DNA from: Tannerellaceae bacterium
Lineage (GTDB): Bacteria; Bacteroidota; Bacteroidia; Bacteroidales; Tannerellaceae
Assembly (NCBI GenBank): GCA_031271045.1
Contig: JAISWO010000029.1
Coordinates: 49,034 to 113,033 of the forward strand
Reading direction: 5' to 3'
Length of the DNA stretch: 64,000 nucleotides
A program made the translations under genes and the position numbers. The notes under the pieces were generated by a model, which worked only from the letters and a program-made list of their open reading frames with translations, had not been told where the DNA came from and ran no database searches. This document shows, piece after piece, positions 18,172-27,787 of this stretch (the stretch's first letter is position 1; every line of letters starts with the position of its first letter).

Positions 18172-18190
18172 CCGTAAATACATCATAGAT

Positions 18191-19579
18191 ATGAAGAGAA
18201 ACCTAATATACATCTTGCTCTCCGGAGTCTTGCTCGGAATGGCAGCCTGTTCTTCGGAGGAGATCCGGAAAGAACCAAAGCCGGACGAAGAGCCTTATGA
18301 GGGCGAAACAGTCCCGGTGGAGATCCCGCTCCAGACCCGTGCGGTCAATGACGGTAATCCGGAAAATGTAATAACAAACGCCCGCCTGATCGTTATTAAA
18401 GGGACAAAAATAACGAACAACAAACCGTTCACCATCTCAACACACAATTACACGAACGATAGCGTGCATGTGTACGACCTTATACCTGTCGGGGCGATTG
18501 AGCTTTTTCTCATCGTAAACGAAAAGACGGAATGGAATTTGGCCTCCCTCACGATAGGCACGACTTGCCTTCCAAACGATTTTGAACGGAGAATACTGTC
18601 GCATGCCTCCATGCCGATCGTAGATGCCACTCATCCGATACCGATGTACCGGCAATACCGGAATCTGATTGTATCGCCAACGAGCCAACTATCAATCAAC
18701 GGCACGCCGGTTACCGATATGGGGGTGGTGGAACGCCTGTATGCGAAAGTAACCCTTCGCCTAAGCTCCATATTTGCGGAACTGGCCAATGGAGGAGAAC
18801 CGATTCAGTTGGATAGTATGTCCATCCGTTCGATACCCAAATATTCCTATTTCGGCCCCCGCCATCTGTATCAGGAAAATGCGAACACAAACTATTTCGA
18901 TAGCCCCCGCACCCACCGCACGGCGGCTTATGAGGTTGATAACGCCCATTTCCTGGATACGATCGTCTATTACGTGCCGGAACATAATGTCTTTTATCCT
19001 GCACATGCCACGTACCTGGCCGTTAAGGTTAGTCTGAAAGACAATACGGACGTCGACCAGCAAGTGGAATATAAAATAGTGGTTGGCGACGGCATCACAA
19101 CCTGCACCAACGACTCCATGCTGAACGGCATGCAGGGCGGCGTATTGCCGTTGACGAATCTGTTCATTACCCGCAATACCCACTATCACTTTACCGCAAA
19201 AATAGTGAGCTTCGACATACGGGGAGAACAGGAGATCGAAATACGTCCGCAGATATTAGCCTGGAATGAAGTCGCTCTTCCTGTTGAATTCAATGATTAC
19301 ATTTTTCAAGTTTCGCAGAATGAGTTTTCGCTTGCTTCAGGCACTGCCGTGAACGGTATCATTTTGAATGTACTCACCGACCACCCGAATGGCTGGACTG
19401 CAACGACGACGAACCCCACCAGGATTCCGCTGGTTATATCCTCCGGAACAGGTGTGCAAGGCGCCGGAGATTGTTTAAAGTTCAATTATAACGGCGCCGC
19501 GATTACGAATCCGGCAGCGGATACCATAAAGGTGCAAGTCGGAAAAGTGACCAAGCATATTGTAGTTAAAAATTTGTAG
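18191..19579 (+). CDS. Accessory fimbrillin-like lipoprotein with C-terminal BACON-like segment
   Basis: A 462-residue lipoprotein (lipobox GMAACSSEE). After PLQTR, a possible protease maturation site, it has fimbrillin-like beta structure (NARLIVIKGTK, VHVYDLIPVGAIELFLIVNE). The last 90 residues (FQVSQNEFSL through NGWTATTT to VGKVTKHIVVKNL) look like a BACON/Ig-like domain. By position it corresponds to an Mfa3- or Mfa4-type minor subunit, but I do not see a specific family match. The FISUMP protein follows 42 bp downstream. Confidence 0.65.
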   Translation: MKRNLIYILLSGVLLGMAACSSEEIRKEPKPDEEPYEGETVPVEIPLQTRAVNDGNPENVITNARLIVIKGTKITNNKPFTISTHNYTNDSVHVYDLIPVGAIELFLIVNEKTEWNLASLTIGTTCLPNDFERRILSHASMPIVDATHPIPMYRQYRNLIVSPTSQLSINGTPVTDMGVVERLYAKVTLRLSSIFAELANGGEPIQLDSMSIRSIPKYSYFGPRHLYQENANTNYFDSPRTHRTAAYEVDNAHFLDTIVYYVPEHNVFYPAHATYLAVKVSLKDNTDVDQQVEYKIVVGDGITTCTNDSMLNGMQGGVLPLTNLFITRNTHYHFTAKIVSFDIRGEQEIEIRPQILAWNEVALPVEFNDYIFQVSQNEFSLASGTAVNGIILNVLTDHPNGWTATTTNPTRIPLVISSGTGVQGAGDCLKFNYNGAAITNPAADTIKVQVGKVTKHIVVKNL

Positions 19580-19621
19580 TTAAGAAATTAGTTTACACAG
19601 ATAAGAAGGGGAGAGAGAGAA

Positions 19622-22081
19622 ATGAAAAGATTGAAAAGATTGAATGGATGGTATGTATGTTGGTTGTTGTTACTTACGGCGGCTTGCAGTACGGAAGAGA
19701 CTCTGCTTGATCCGACGACAAGATCCGGATCGGATGTAACTATCCGGATTACTTTCCCGGAGGCGGTGCAGACTACGCGCGCCATCACGGCAACCGACGA
19801 AAACAAGGTGACGCATGTGGATCTTCTCGTCTTTACCGACGATGGTAACACCAACTTCCTGGACGATAAGTTTGCTTATAAAATAGCGGTCAATTCCGGT
19901 ATAACCGGCACAGGGGCGGAGAAATCGTTTACCGTTCCTTTGGAAAACATGACGTCTGCCAGACAACGGATCGTGCTTCTGGCCAATTTGCCGGCAGCCT
20001 TGAGGACAACTGTAATAGACGTTTTGGATGATTCCGATGTCGGAGTCACTACGATGAAAAGCATTATCGGCCAACTCCGGTACACAGGCGCTCCCTGGCG
20101 GACAGCTCTTACGTCGGGCAATTTCACGGCCTTTCCCATGTTCGGCCAGATGTTTGAATATAAACAGATCGACCACGATCATCAAATCACCACTCCGATT
20201 GATATCAATATGATACGTTCCGTAGCGAAGATTGATGTTGGAGTCGACATCGGCGGCTCGGCGCAAGGGTTTGGTACGGTTTTCTCGATTAATAAGATTT
20301 ACCTGTGCAACGCGAGCGATTCGGGATATGTAGCGCCGCATGACGATTATATACGACAAACGCCGGAACAAACGCTTATCGGGAAAACCAACGTAGCTGC
20401 TACCCGTACCGGTGATATTGAGTATACTTTCCCGTCCGGGAGGGACTTCTTTAATTCGATCTATGTGCCGGAGACCGACTCTCTGATCGTAGTGGGGACA
20501 GACAGCATCAAACCGGCTTACTTGGTGGTTGACGCACAGTATAAGGGAGTACAACGTTTTTACCGGATTGACTTCACGAAGGATGCGAAATATGTCCCCT
20601 TGTTGAGAAATCATAAATACGTGGTTAATATCCTGGGAATACGAGCCGATGGATACGCAACACTTGCGGAGGCTAAAAACGCGCCGCTGACAACACTGAA
20701 TTTCGAAGTCATCCTCGATGGCAACTCTAATATCAACGACATTTCGGCCTATACGATAGGTGATCAACTTCAATATATCTTGGGAGTGAGCGTCAACGAA
20801 TTGATTTTCGATTGGGAGAATAACTGGATCGGCAAGCCTGCAACAGGCGGATCGGCCTATTACACCGTGAGAGTCTTTTCTACATACAACAACGGGGAAT
20901 GGGCTGTCGAGTACACGCCTTCCGGCCTTACGGCTACCAAACAGTCGGCTACCGAATTGCGCATCTCCTCAAATAATACGAACCATACCGGCGTAGAAAG
21001 ACCGGCATTGCTCAACGACTCCGTACGGATCAGGGCCGGATTCCTCACCAAGGGCATCTCCGTACGTCAAACGGGAGGAGCGAACAGCGTCGTAGCCAAA
21101 TTTGCCAATGGCGCTACGACGGCGACCGTCCGCCTGCCGCTGGGCTTGGTCAATGCAGCCCGCCCCTATGCGTTCAGCGGGAAAACCATCGACGCATTCG
21201 GCGATAGCATTTTATGGCAGGAAAGTGGAACCGGTGTGACCTTCACAGCCAGCCTGTCAAACGGAACGCCTGCATGGCAACAATATATCACTGTGACGGC
21301 AACCGTTCCCAATGCCGCGGCCAATAAATATGCCAATGCCGTCGTTGCTCTTACCTGGGAAAGTGCGGGAGACGTCGGGTCGGTCGGAAGCGAAGAACCG
21401 CGCGACGTGGTCTGGAGCTGGCATATCTGGACAATGCCCGAAAACTTTGAAACGACTTATACTTCGGGAGGAGACGTCAATGCCGACTTCCATAATCCCA
21501 ACCAGGGATTACTGATGAAGCGAGTATTGGGTAAAGGCGCAGCCAGCCATCTGGGGCTATTTTATCAATGGGGGCGTAAAGATCCTTTCACCCGTAGCCT
21601 GGATGGAATTACCCCGGCCATCTTCCATGACACACCCGTAGTTGTGGCTGACAATCTTGCCAATGCCATCCGTTTGCCTTCGACCTTCTACAGAGGCACC
21701 AGCGCTTCGGACTACGACTGGTATGGAACGACGCACAACAATACCCTTTGGAGCGACTCTCCAGAGCCGGGCACAAAGACTTTCTATGATCCCTGTCCCG
21801 AAGGCTGGCGCGTACCACCTCACTATACGGATCCAGCCCTTTCCCCCTGGGCAAACGAAACCAATCTTGTTCGGGCGGAATACGCCAATGGATATATTCC
21901 CTTTGTGGGTGTCGCGGTGGGCAGTGGATACCTCTGGACGGCCTCAGTCCACGATAACATTACGTCTCGTTGGGTGGCTATACCCTCCTCTCCCGGATCA
22001 CCGATTTCTCATACCAATTCCCTCGGTAGAGCTGGCGGCCTGTCGGTGCGGTGTGTCAAAGATTTGAAGCGTAAATATTAA
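19622..22081 (+). CDS. Fimbrillin-like lipoprotein with C-terminal FISUMP domain (module A)
   Basis: An 819-residue lipoprotein (LTAACSTEE) with a fimbrillin-like N-terminal half: VTIRITFPEAVQTTR|A, a possible maturation site, then ENKVTHVDLLVFTDDGN. The middle is BACON/Ig-like. The C-terminal 150 residues match the Fibrobacter succinogenes major-paralogue (FISUMP) domain: LFYQWGRKDPF, DPCPEGWRVPPHY and GGLSVRCVKD. It is a paralogue of the 749-residue protein at 25492. It is probably a minor or tip subunit, and the T9SS protein follows 21 bp later. Confidence 0.75.
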   Translation: MKRLKRLNGWYVCWLLLLTAACSTEETLLDPTTRSGSDVTIRITFPEAVQTTRAITATDENKVTHVDLLVFTDDGNTNFLDDKFAYKIAVNSGITGTGAEKSFTVPLENMTSARQRIVLLANLPAALRTTVIDVLDDSDVGVTTMKSIIGQLRYTGAPWRTALTSGNFTAFPMFGQMFEYKQIDHDHQITTPIDINMIRSVAKIDVGVDIGGSAQGFGTVFSINKIYLCNASDSGYVAPHDDYIRQTPEQTLIGKTNVAATRTGDIEYTFPSGRDFFNSIYVPETDSLIVVGTDSIKPAYLVVDAQYKGVQRFYRIDFTKDAKYVPLLRNHKYVVNILGIRADGYATLAEAKNAPLTTLNFEVILDGNSNINDISAYTIGDQLQYILGVSVNELIFDWENNWIGKPATGGSAYYTVRVFSTYNNGEWAVEYTPSGLTATKQSATELRISSNNTNHTGVERPALLNDSVRIRAGFLTKGISVRQTGGANSVVAKFANGATTATVRLPLGLVNAARPYAFSGKTIDAFGDSILWQESGTGVTFTASLSNGTPAWQQYITVTATVPNAAANKYANAVVALTWESAGDVGSVGSEEPRDVVWSWHIWTMPENFETTYTSGGDVNADFHNPNQGLLMKRVLGKGAASHLGLFYQWGRKDPFTRSLDGITPAIFHDTPVVVADNLANAIRLPSTFYRGTSASDYDWYGTTHNNTLWSDSPEPGTKTFYDPCPEGWRVPPHYTDPALSPWANETNLVRAEYANGYIPFVGVAVGSGYLWTASVHDNITSRWVAIPSSPGSPISHTNSLGRAGGLSVRCVKDLKRKY

Positions 22082-22102
22082 CTACTTCTTATTTTGAAAA
22101 CA

Positions 22103-24106
22103 ATGAATAAATATCTCTTAATATTATCCGGTTTGTTGGTTTTTTCAGGTGCAACCTTGAATGCACAAGCTGTCTACAACAAAGGAAAACTTTATGTAGG
22201 ATCCTCTTCAACGAACGCAAATTTGTATATCAAAGGACACTTGCGGATGACTGGGAGCGGATATATTGCTCATGAAGGAAAAACGGTGTTGACCGGCGAT
22301 TTGATCAACGACGTGACAGCGAATACGGTCTTTAGTACCCGGAACGGTTCGTTCGAGTTCAGAGGTGATAATGCCCAGCAAATACGGGGAACGGCCAATA
22401 AGGCGACAAGTTATGTTACGTTCCCCAATACGGTGATAATCAACAATAAGAACTCCAACGCCGCGAATACGACCGTTACGATTGATCCCTCCAAGGGGAT
22501 CACGGTCAAGAACCTGACGTTCACGCGCGGCAGGTTGGTGGTCGAGTCCACAGCGCGTATGGAGGGAACGCAGCGGGTAACGGATATTGCTCATCTTTAT
22601 GCAGAAACGGGTGGAACTATTGTCTATAAGCATGGACAGAGTGATCCGGTGAACGAAGGAGCCGTTCAAGTCAATTTAGCTATGGGCGACAATTGGAACA
22701 ACGGACGTATGGTCGGATTTTCATCCCCGTTCAAGAATATATATGCTGATTACTTTTTCTTCAATTTCCTTGCCAAGCCCGACACAACCGGCCTCTATGC
22801 GCGGACGAATGACTTTTGGATAAAAGATCCCAAGGTCTCCTTGCCGGCCGGTCGCGGTTATTTCATGGGTCAGGGATTGGTGCCTTGGGGTGACTCTTAT
22901 TATATGGAGACGCTCAACCCGGCTTATGCTTCGGCACAATATGCAGATGCAGCGAAAGACATTTTCATTTTCGCCCGTCGCTTTGCACCAGCCTCATTTA
23001 CAAGTTTTGTGGCTGCCGCTTATGGGAATACCGTTCCTTTTGAAGGAGAAGAGTTAAATACAGGCAATGTGACGGTGGCATTGTCTCAAGGTTATAATTT
23101 TTTGGGCAACCCGTTCCTGACGCCTTTAGATCTGAAGGAATTATTCGGTACGCCTTCTACCTCTACGTGGGGGGCTGCTGTAACGGACCTGGAGCGTACG
23201 GTATATAAGCTGACATCAGGTCATGCCGAGTATCTTCCAAACCGCGAGTTTGAGTTTGGTACTACGTATCTGAATGCTCAGGCAGTAGGAGCGACTACTT
23301 CCGATACAATTGCCCCTATGCAGATGTTTGTTGTCCGTAAGACGACGGCTGGAAATGCTAATTTTATTATTCCGGCCTCCAAGCGAGTGCAGGCTTCCTT
23401 CCCTCACCTGAGGAGCGAGACCGCGCCAGTGGTAGATGAATTGCTCATTGAAACGCAGGATGGTTTGACTGGCGATTTTGACCGTCTGTGTGTAGTATTC
23501 CGGAACGGCGCCTCTTTGTTGGCTAACGACCGCTACGATGCCGTTAAACTGTTTAATCATACAGGCGGCGTCAACCAGATATATACCCGTTCTTCCGACA
23601 ATAGAAATTTGATAACAAATGTAATACCATCCAACACAAAGAGTATGGTCATGTATCTTGAACCTTCCGCACGGCCGCAGGAAGTCACTTTGCGCGCCAG
23701 CCGTATACAGTCGATTTCGTCCGTTCCTCAAGTAGTGCTCGAAGACCGTCAAACGGGGAAGGTCACGAACCTGAAGCAAACATCCGTTTATCGTTTCCAA
23801 TCGTCTCCTTCCGACAGAACAGACCGTTTTGTCCTGTATTTCAGGGATGCCCCTACGGCTGTCGACGAGATCTACTCACCCGTTTTCCGTGCCGGTTACG
23901 AATCAGGCGGTATTGGTGTGTATGGCTTGAAAGACAGTTGGATCGGACGTGACGCTTTGGTGTACGATATGTTAGGTCAATTGCTTTACCGCAGTAAGGT
24001 TATTCAAGCGCCGTCTATGCGGATCGAAAGAAGTTTGTCTAAAGGTATCTATATGGTTAAAATAGCGGGAGAAAACACAGTTGCAGCCAAATTCCTTGTA
24101 AAATAA
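22103..24106 (+). CDS. T9SS-sorted secreted protein (module A)
   Basis: A 667-residue protein with a signal peptide ending near LNAQA. The C-terminal sorting domain is type A: IGRDALVYDMLGQLLYR, then LSKGIYMVKIAG and final KFLVK. These are secreted by the type IX system. ATG 22103 is preferred over an in-frame TTG at 22094. N-terminal repeats (LYIKGHLRMTGSGYI, VLTGDLIND) look like a beta-helix. A later half (FSSPFKNIYADYF, NFLGNPFLTPLD, MQMFVVRKTTAG) is also recognisable in the 1649-residue protein. By context it is a fimbria-associated surface protein. Confidence 0.8.
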   Translation: MNKYLLILSGLLVFSGATLNAQAVYNKGKLYVGSSSTNANLYIKGHLRMTGSGYIAHEGKTVLTGDLINDVTANTVFSTRNGSFEFRGDNAQQIRGTANKATSYVTFPNTVIINNKNSNAANTTVTIDPSKGITVKNLTFTRGRLVVESTARMEGTQRVTDIAHLYAETGGTIVYKHGQSDPVNEGAVQVNLAMGDNWNNGRMVGFSSPFKNIYADYFFFNFLAKPDTTGLYARTNDFWIKDPKVSLPAGRGYFMGQGLVPWGDSYYMETLNPAYASAQYADAAKDIFIFARRFAPASFTSFVAAAYGNTVPFEGEELNTGNVTVALSQGYNFLGNPFLTPLDLKELFGTPSTSTWGAAVTDLERTVYKLTSGHAEYLPNREFEFGTTYLNAQAVGATTSDTIAPMQMFVVRKTTAGNANFIIPASKRVQASFPHLRSETAPVVDELLIETQDGLTGDFDRLCVVFRNGASLLANDRYDAVKLFNHTGGVNQIYTRSSDNRNLITNVIPSNTKSMVMYLEPSARPQEVTLRASRIQSISSVPQVVLEDRQTGKVTNLKQTSVYRFQSSPSDRTDRFVLYFRDAPTAVDEIYSPVFRAGYESGGIGVYGLKDSWIGRDALVYDMLGQLLYRSKVIQAPSMRIERSLSKGIYMVKIAGENTVAAKFLVK

Positions 24107-24126
24107 AAATTTTTGTCATACTTTTG
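24096..24126 (+). promoter_or_regulatory. Promoter of AraC copy 4
   Basis: TTG at 24096-24098 and TACTTTTG at 24119-24126, spacer 20 bp. It leaves a leader of about 80 nt before the ATG at 24212. Confidence 0.55.
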
Positions 24127-24211
24127 GACACCTTTCAATGTGTGGATGATGATAGATAAGAGGGATGATAATGAATGAGTGTTTACCATTGTATGACAAA
24201 TATTAAAGCCA

Positions 24212-25075
24212 ATGAATTACAAATTTGCTATAAAAGAACCGCTTTCGTTAAGGCTGTATTCACCAGCTCTACCGACAGGCTTTCGATTTCGTGAATTGGA
24301 GCAGGGGCATGTGTGGGGGGCAACAAACAAAGACTATCATCATTTATTCTTCGTATTGGAAGGTGATGCTGTTATCAGTTGTAATGAATTTACCAACCGT
24401 GCGATACATGCTGGAGAATTTATCCTTATTCCGATTGCAAGCGATATGATATGTAAGGCATTGTCTCCTTGCCGTATTTTGCTTTTCAGCTTTGAACAGT
24501 TTTTCCATCTTTCCGATCGGGATTATGTGCATGAAATCTGCGATATTGCATTGGGCATGACCTATGATTTCGTGCCGGCTACGATTCGTCAACCGCTGGA
24601 TAAATTCCTTTCCCATATCCTTTTGTATTTCAAACAAGGAATGAACAAACCCATCCTGCACGACATCAAACATATCGAACTGTCGATCATCCTGCGCTCT
24701 TTTTATACCAAAGAAGAAGTAGCGGCGATCTTCCACCCCATCGCCGGTAAAGCCATTGACTTCAGGATAGAAGTTATGCGCAACTATCGTAAAGTGGCGC
24801 ATGTGGACGATCTGGCCGCCTTGTTTGATATGGAAAAAAGAACCTTTGGACGGCAGTTCAAAAACGAATTTGGCATGTCGCCCTATCAATGGATTCTGAA
24901 CCAGAAAGCCAAGCATGTACGTTTCAGTTTGATTGAGTCGAAACAAACCTTGGATGCGATACGGAAGGAACATGGTTTTAAATTCCCGGGGCATTTCACC
25001 CGCTTTTGCAGGGAGCAATTCCAGACGACCCCTTCCAAGTTAGTCCGCAGTCTTCGCCCTCCGAAGATAAAATAA
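24212..25075 (+). CDS. AraC-family transcriptional regulator (fimbrial locus copy 4)
   Basis: A 287-residue paralogue of the three regulators at 9.8-12.8 kb. The cupin-like N-terminal region is followed by the AraC domain: VDDLAALFDMEKRTFGRQFKNEFG, MSPYQWILNQKAKHV and FPGHFTRFCREQFQTTPSKL. It lies between module A and module B and is followed by a strong terminator, so it is transcribed separately. Control of the downstream 25492-32737 pair is a positional inference. Confidence 0.85.
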   Translation: MNYKFAIKEPLSLRLYSPALPTGFRFRELEQGHVWGATNKDYHHLFFVLEGDAVISCNEFTNRAIHAGEFILIPIASDMICKALSPCRILLFSFEQFFHLSDRDYVHEICDIALGMTYDFVPATIRQPLDKFLSHILLYFKQGMNKPILHDIKHIELSIILRSFYTKEEVAAIFHPIAGKAIDFRIEVMRNYRKVAHVDDLAALFDMEKRTFGRQFKNEFGMSPYQWILNQKAKHVRFSLIESKQTLDAIRKEHGFKFPGHFTRFCREQFQTTPSKLVRSLRPPKIK

Positions 25076-25129
25076 TCACATCATTCCCGGCTTATTCCTT
25101 AAGCCCGACGTTCTATGTCGCGAAACATT

Positions 25130-25180
25130 TGTGCGACACCCTCAAAATCTTTTTATGAGAGTGTCGCACATTTTGCTTTT
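25130..25180 (+). terminator. Long-stem terminator after AraC copy 4
   Basis: TGTGCGACACCCTCA (25130-25144) pairs with TGAGAGTGTCGCACA (25156-25170), one mismatch, followed by TTTTGCTTTT. The rest of the 416-bp gap holds only the next promoter. Confidence 0.85.
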
Positions 25181-25341
25181 GGTGCACCTGAGGGCATCAA
25201 ACTCACGTAAAAAAGACACTTTTTCTGCATCACTTGAGGCACAAGGCTAAAATTATTTTTTAAAAACAAACTATTACTTATGAAAAACAGACATGTGTAT
25301 TTTTTTTAACTAATATTGCCTTTTTTCTCCAATACTTTTAC

Positions 25342-25349
25342 TATATTTG
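25342..25349 (+). promoter_or_regulatory. -7 element of module B
   Basis: TATATTTG, 142 bp before the 749-residue gene, giving a long AT-rich leader. A TTG at 25316-25318 is 23 bp upstream, wider than usual. Confidence 0.5.
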
Positions 25350-25491
25350 CGGCAATAATAATGACACTGATAAATATGATCAGGCAAGAAACACATGAAA
25401 ACAAACATTGACCGTTTTTTCTGTTTTCAAGTGAAGTCTATTATGAAAGGTTTTTATGGATAGAAGAAATGTATTAAAATAGAAGAAAAAT

Positions 25492-27741
25492 ATGAAGAAA
25501 TGGAGCATTTGTAGTTTAGCTTTATTGATGACAGCCTGTGCTTCGGACGAATTGCCGGTACCTGATCCGGTTCAGCTTCAATCGTCTGACGTGTTGACCA
25601 TCCGGATTTCGTTTCCTGAAGCAAAGGTTGCCACAAAAGCGATAAGTTCTGCCGACGAGAACAGGATAGACAGTTTGCGCATTTTTATTTTTACTGATGC
25701 AGGATCACCTGGAGTAGACCCTGCCGATGTGTTAGCCGATGTAATAGCTGTACACAGAGATAGCATCAAGAAAGACGTACCACCCTTGAGAGCTATGGTC
25801 GCTGTGAAAACTCTTCCCAAACAACGTTTCGTATTGGTGGCCAATATGCCCACAAACCTTGTTAACGCCTTAAACCTGCAATTGGGAGTCACAACAGAAA
25901 CACAACTTATCGAACAACTGAAGTTCTCTGCCTCCGACTGGCAGCCTGCAGGGGGACTGACGTCGAGCAATTTCAAACCCTTTCCTATGTGGGGAAAAAC
26001 CGGTTTTTATACCACCCTACCCGATTTGCCCGGGCATATTGACGTGGAGATGACACGCACCCTGGCCAGAATCGAGGTCGGAGTGGATATCAATAATCCG
26101 GCGGCAGGCGATCCGGCTCTGGGGTTTGGACATATATTTACGATAGACAGCGTATATGTATGCAATGTGAACGACTCGGCTTATATCGCTCCCAACGGAA
26201 CGATAAAAAGCAAAAAAGTAGATATCGGATACCGCTTCCCTGCGGACGATCTGATCCTGACTCGAAGCATCTATGTCCCCGAAACCGACTCCTTGATACT
26301 GGGCGCTTCCAATGATACCATTCACCGGCCGCCTTATGTGATACTCAAAGCGAGTTATTACAACGGGAACCCCTATTATTACCGTATCGACTTTTCACTC
26401 GGCGATAAGTATAGACCCTTGCTGCGCAATTATAGCTATACATTTAATATTACCGGCATACGTACCGTAGGATACGAGACGCTGGAAAAAGCCAAAAACG
26501 CCCCCATCCTTCCGCTTAACCCCAATCTGGTTCTCAGCGGAGAAGCAACGTCGATAACGCGTAACATCAACGACATTGTTTATCGCGACAACTATTGGCT
26601 GGGATGTGAAGCGACGGAAGTAAAGGCTGATTGGAACACTACGGACATCCCCGTGATGGTGAGTACTTCCTATCCGGGTGGTTGGAGTGCAGAGAAAGTC
26701 TCCGGATCCAGCGACTTTTCTGTTAATAAAGCAGGGGATGTTCTACATGTCGTGTGCGCCAATCGCAATACAACAGGACAGCCTCGTACAGCAAAGTTAA
26801 AACTCACGGCCGGGACGCTCACACAATATATAAATGTAACGCAAAGCCCCGGCTCGCACACCTATGTGATGCAGAGGGGGCTAGGAATCACGATCCCCTT
26901 GGCGTCGGCTAATATAGATGGGGTGAACCGGTCGGCTCAGATTGCGACTGTAAAATACGCCTATCGGGGATCGAATCCTTCCATCAATCCAAGTATAACG
27001 AGTTTCCCCGACGGCGTTATTACTATTCCTGGTAACAGTTGTAACCTTTTGGGAAATATCACTGTTTTCGCTTACAACAGCGCCAATCAGGCATTGTGGT
27101 CCTGGGTCATCTGGGTAGTGGATACCAACATTAAATTCGAAGATTCCGGTAATCAAAAATATTACAACGGATATACCTTCATGGATCGCAACCTGGGGCA
27201 TTTTGATTCTTATGGTTACGACAGTTGCTTATATTACCAATGGGGACGGAAAGCTCCGATAACTCCAATATATCCCAGCCCCGCTCCGTCCAATATGACT
27301 GCTGCGGAAGTGACGAAATACCCGGATTCATTCTTTACGGCTACCGCTGCGCAATCGTTCGACTGGATGACGGCAGGTCAGAACAACAACCTCTGGACAA
27401 CCATCGACGGCGAAAAAGGCATGTGGGATCCCTGTCCCTTCGGATGGCGCGTGCCTCCGGCCGAGAATAATGAAGCTTCGCCCTGGAATGGCTTTGTGAA
27501 CGGGACTTATATGGCGGTCGAGGCGCTTTCTTTCGGCGGATACAACGGGATCGACGGTAGCAAATCGACTTCTTTCCTGCGCCCCGTATGGGGAGCCTCC
27601 GCACGCGGCATCGACGCCTATGTCTATGATGCCGGCGCAGGCGTTCATCGACAGGCTCACCGTGCCGACGCCTATCCTATCCGGTGCATACGCGACGCCA
27701 AGCGGCAGGGCGCCACCCTGATCTGGAAGTTACCCTCGTAA
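25492..27741 (+). CDS. Fimbrillin-like lipoprotein with C-terminal FISUMP domain (module B)
   Basis: A 749-residue lipoprotein (LLMTACASDE), a paralogue of the 819-residue protein: LTIRISFPEAKVATK|A, then ENRIDSLRIFIFTDAG, and shared blocks MWGKTGFYTTLPDLPGHIDV and SIYVPETDSLI. The C-terminal FISUMP domain has FMDRNLGHFD, YYQWGRKAPI, DPCPFGWRVPPAEN and YPIRCIRDAK. The paralogues diverge most in the middle. Preceded by its own leader and AraC gene. Probably an alternative minor or tip subunit. Confidence 0.75.
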   Translation: MKKWSICSLALLMTACASDELPVPDPVQLQSSDVLTIRISFPEAKVATKAISSADENRIDSLRIFIFTDAGSPGVDPADVLADVIAVHRDSIKKDVPPLRAMVAVKTLPKQRFVLVANMPTNLVNALNLQLGVTTETQLIEQLKFSASDWQPAGGLTSSNFKPFPMWGKTGFYTTLPDLPGHIDVEMTRTLARIEVGVDINNPAAGDPALGFGHIFTIDSVYVCNVNDSAYIAPNGTIKSKKVDIGYRFPADDLILTRSIYVPETDSLILGASNDTIHRPPYVILKASYYNGNPYYYRIDFSLGDKYRPLLRNYSYTFNITGIRTVGYETLEKAKNAPILPLNPNLVLSGEATSITRNINDIVYRDNYWLGCEATEVKADWNTTDIPVMVSTSYPGGWSAEKVSGSSDFSVNKAGDVLHVVCANRNTTGQPRTAKLKLTAGTLTQYINVTQSPGSHTYVMQRGLGITIPLASANIDGVNRSAQIATVKYAYRGSNPSINPSITSFPDGVITIPGNSCNLLGNITVFAYNSANQALWSWVIWVVDTNIKFEDSGNQKYYNGYTFMDRNLGHFDSYGYDSCLYYQWGRKAPITPIYPSPAPSNMTAAEVTKYPDSFFTATAAQSFDWMTAGQNNNLWTTIDGEKGMWDPCPFGWRVPPAENNEASPWNGFVNGTYMAVEALSFGGYNGIDGSKSTSFLRPVWGASARGIDAYVYDAGAGVHRQAHRADAYPIRCIRDAKRQGATLIWKLPS

Positions 27742-27787
27742 CATAACATCAATTGTACGGTTCTAAACTAATTTAAATCAAAAGGAA

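Noticed and set aside
22094-22102. TTG start for the 667-residue T9SS protein
   Set aside because: The ATG nine bases downstream gives a normal signal peptide and needs no rare start codon.
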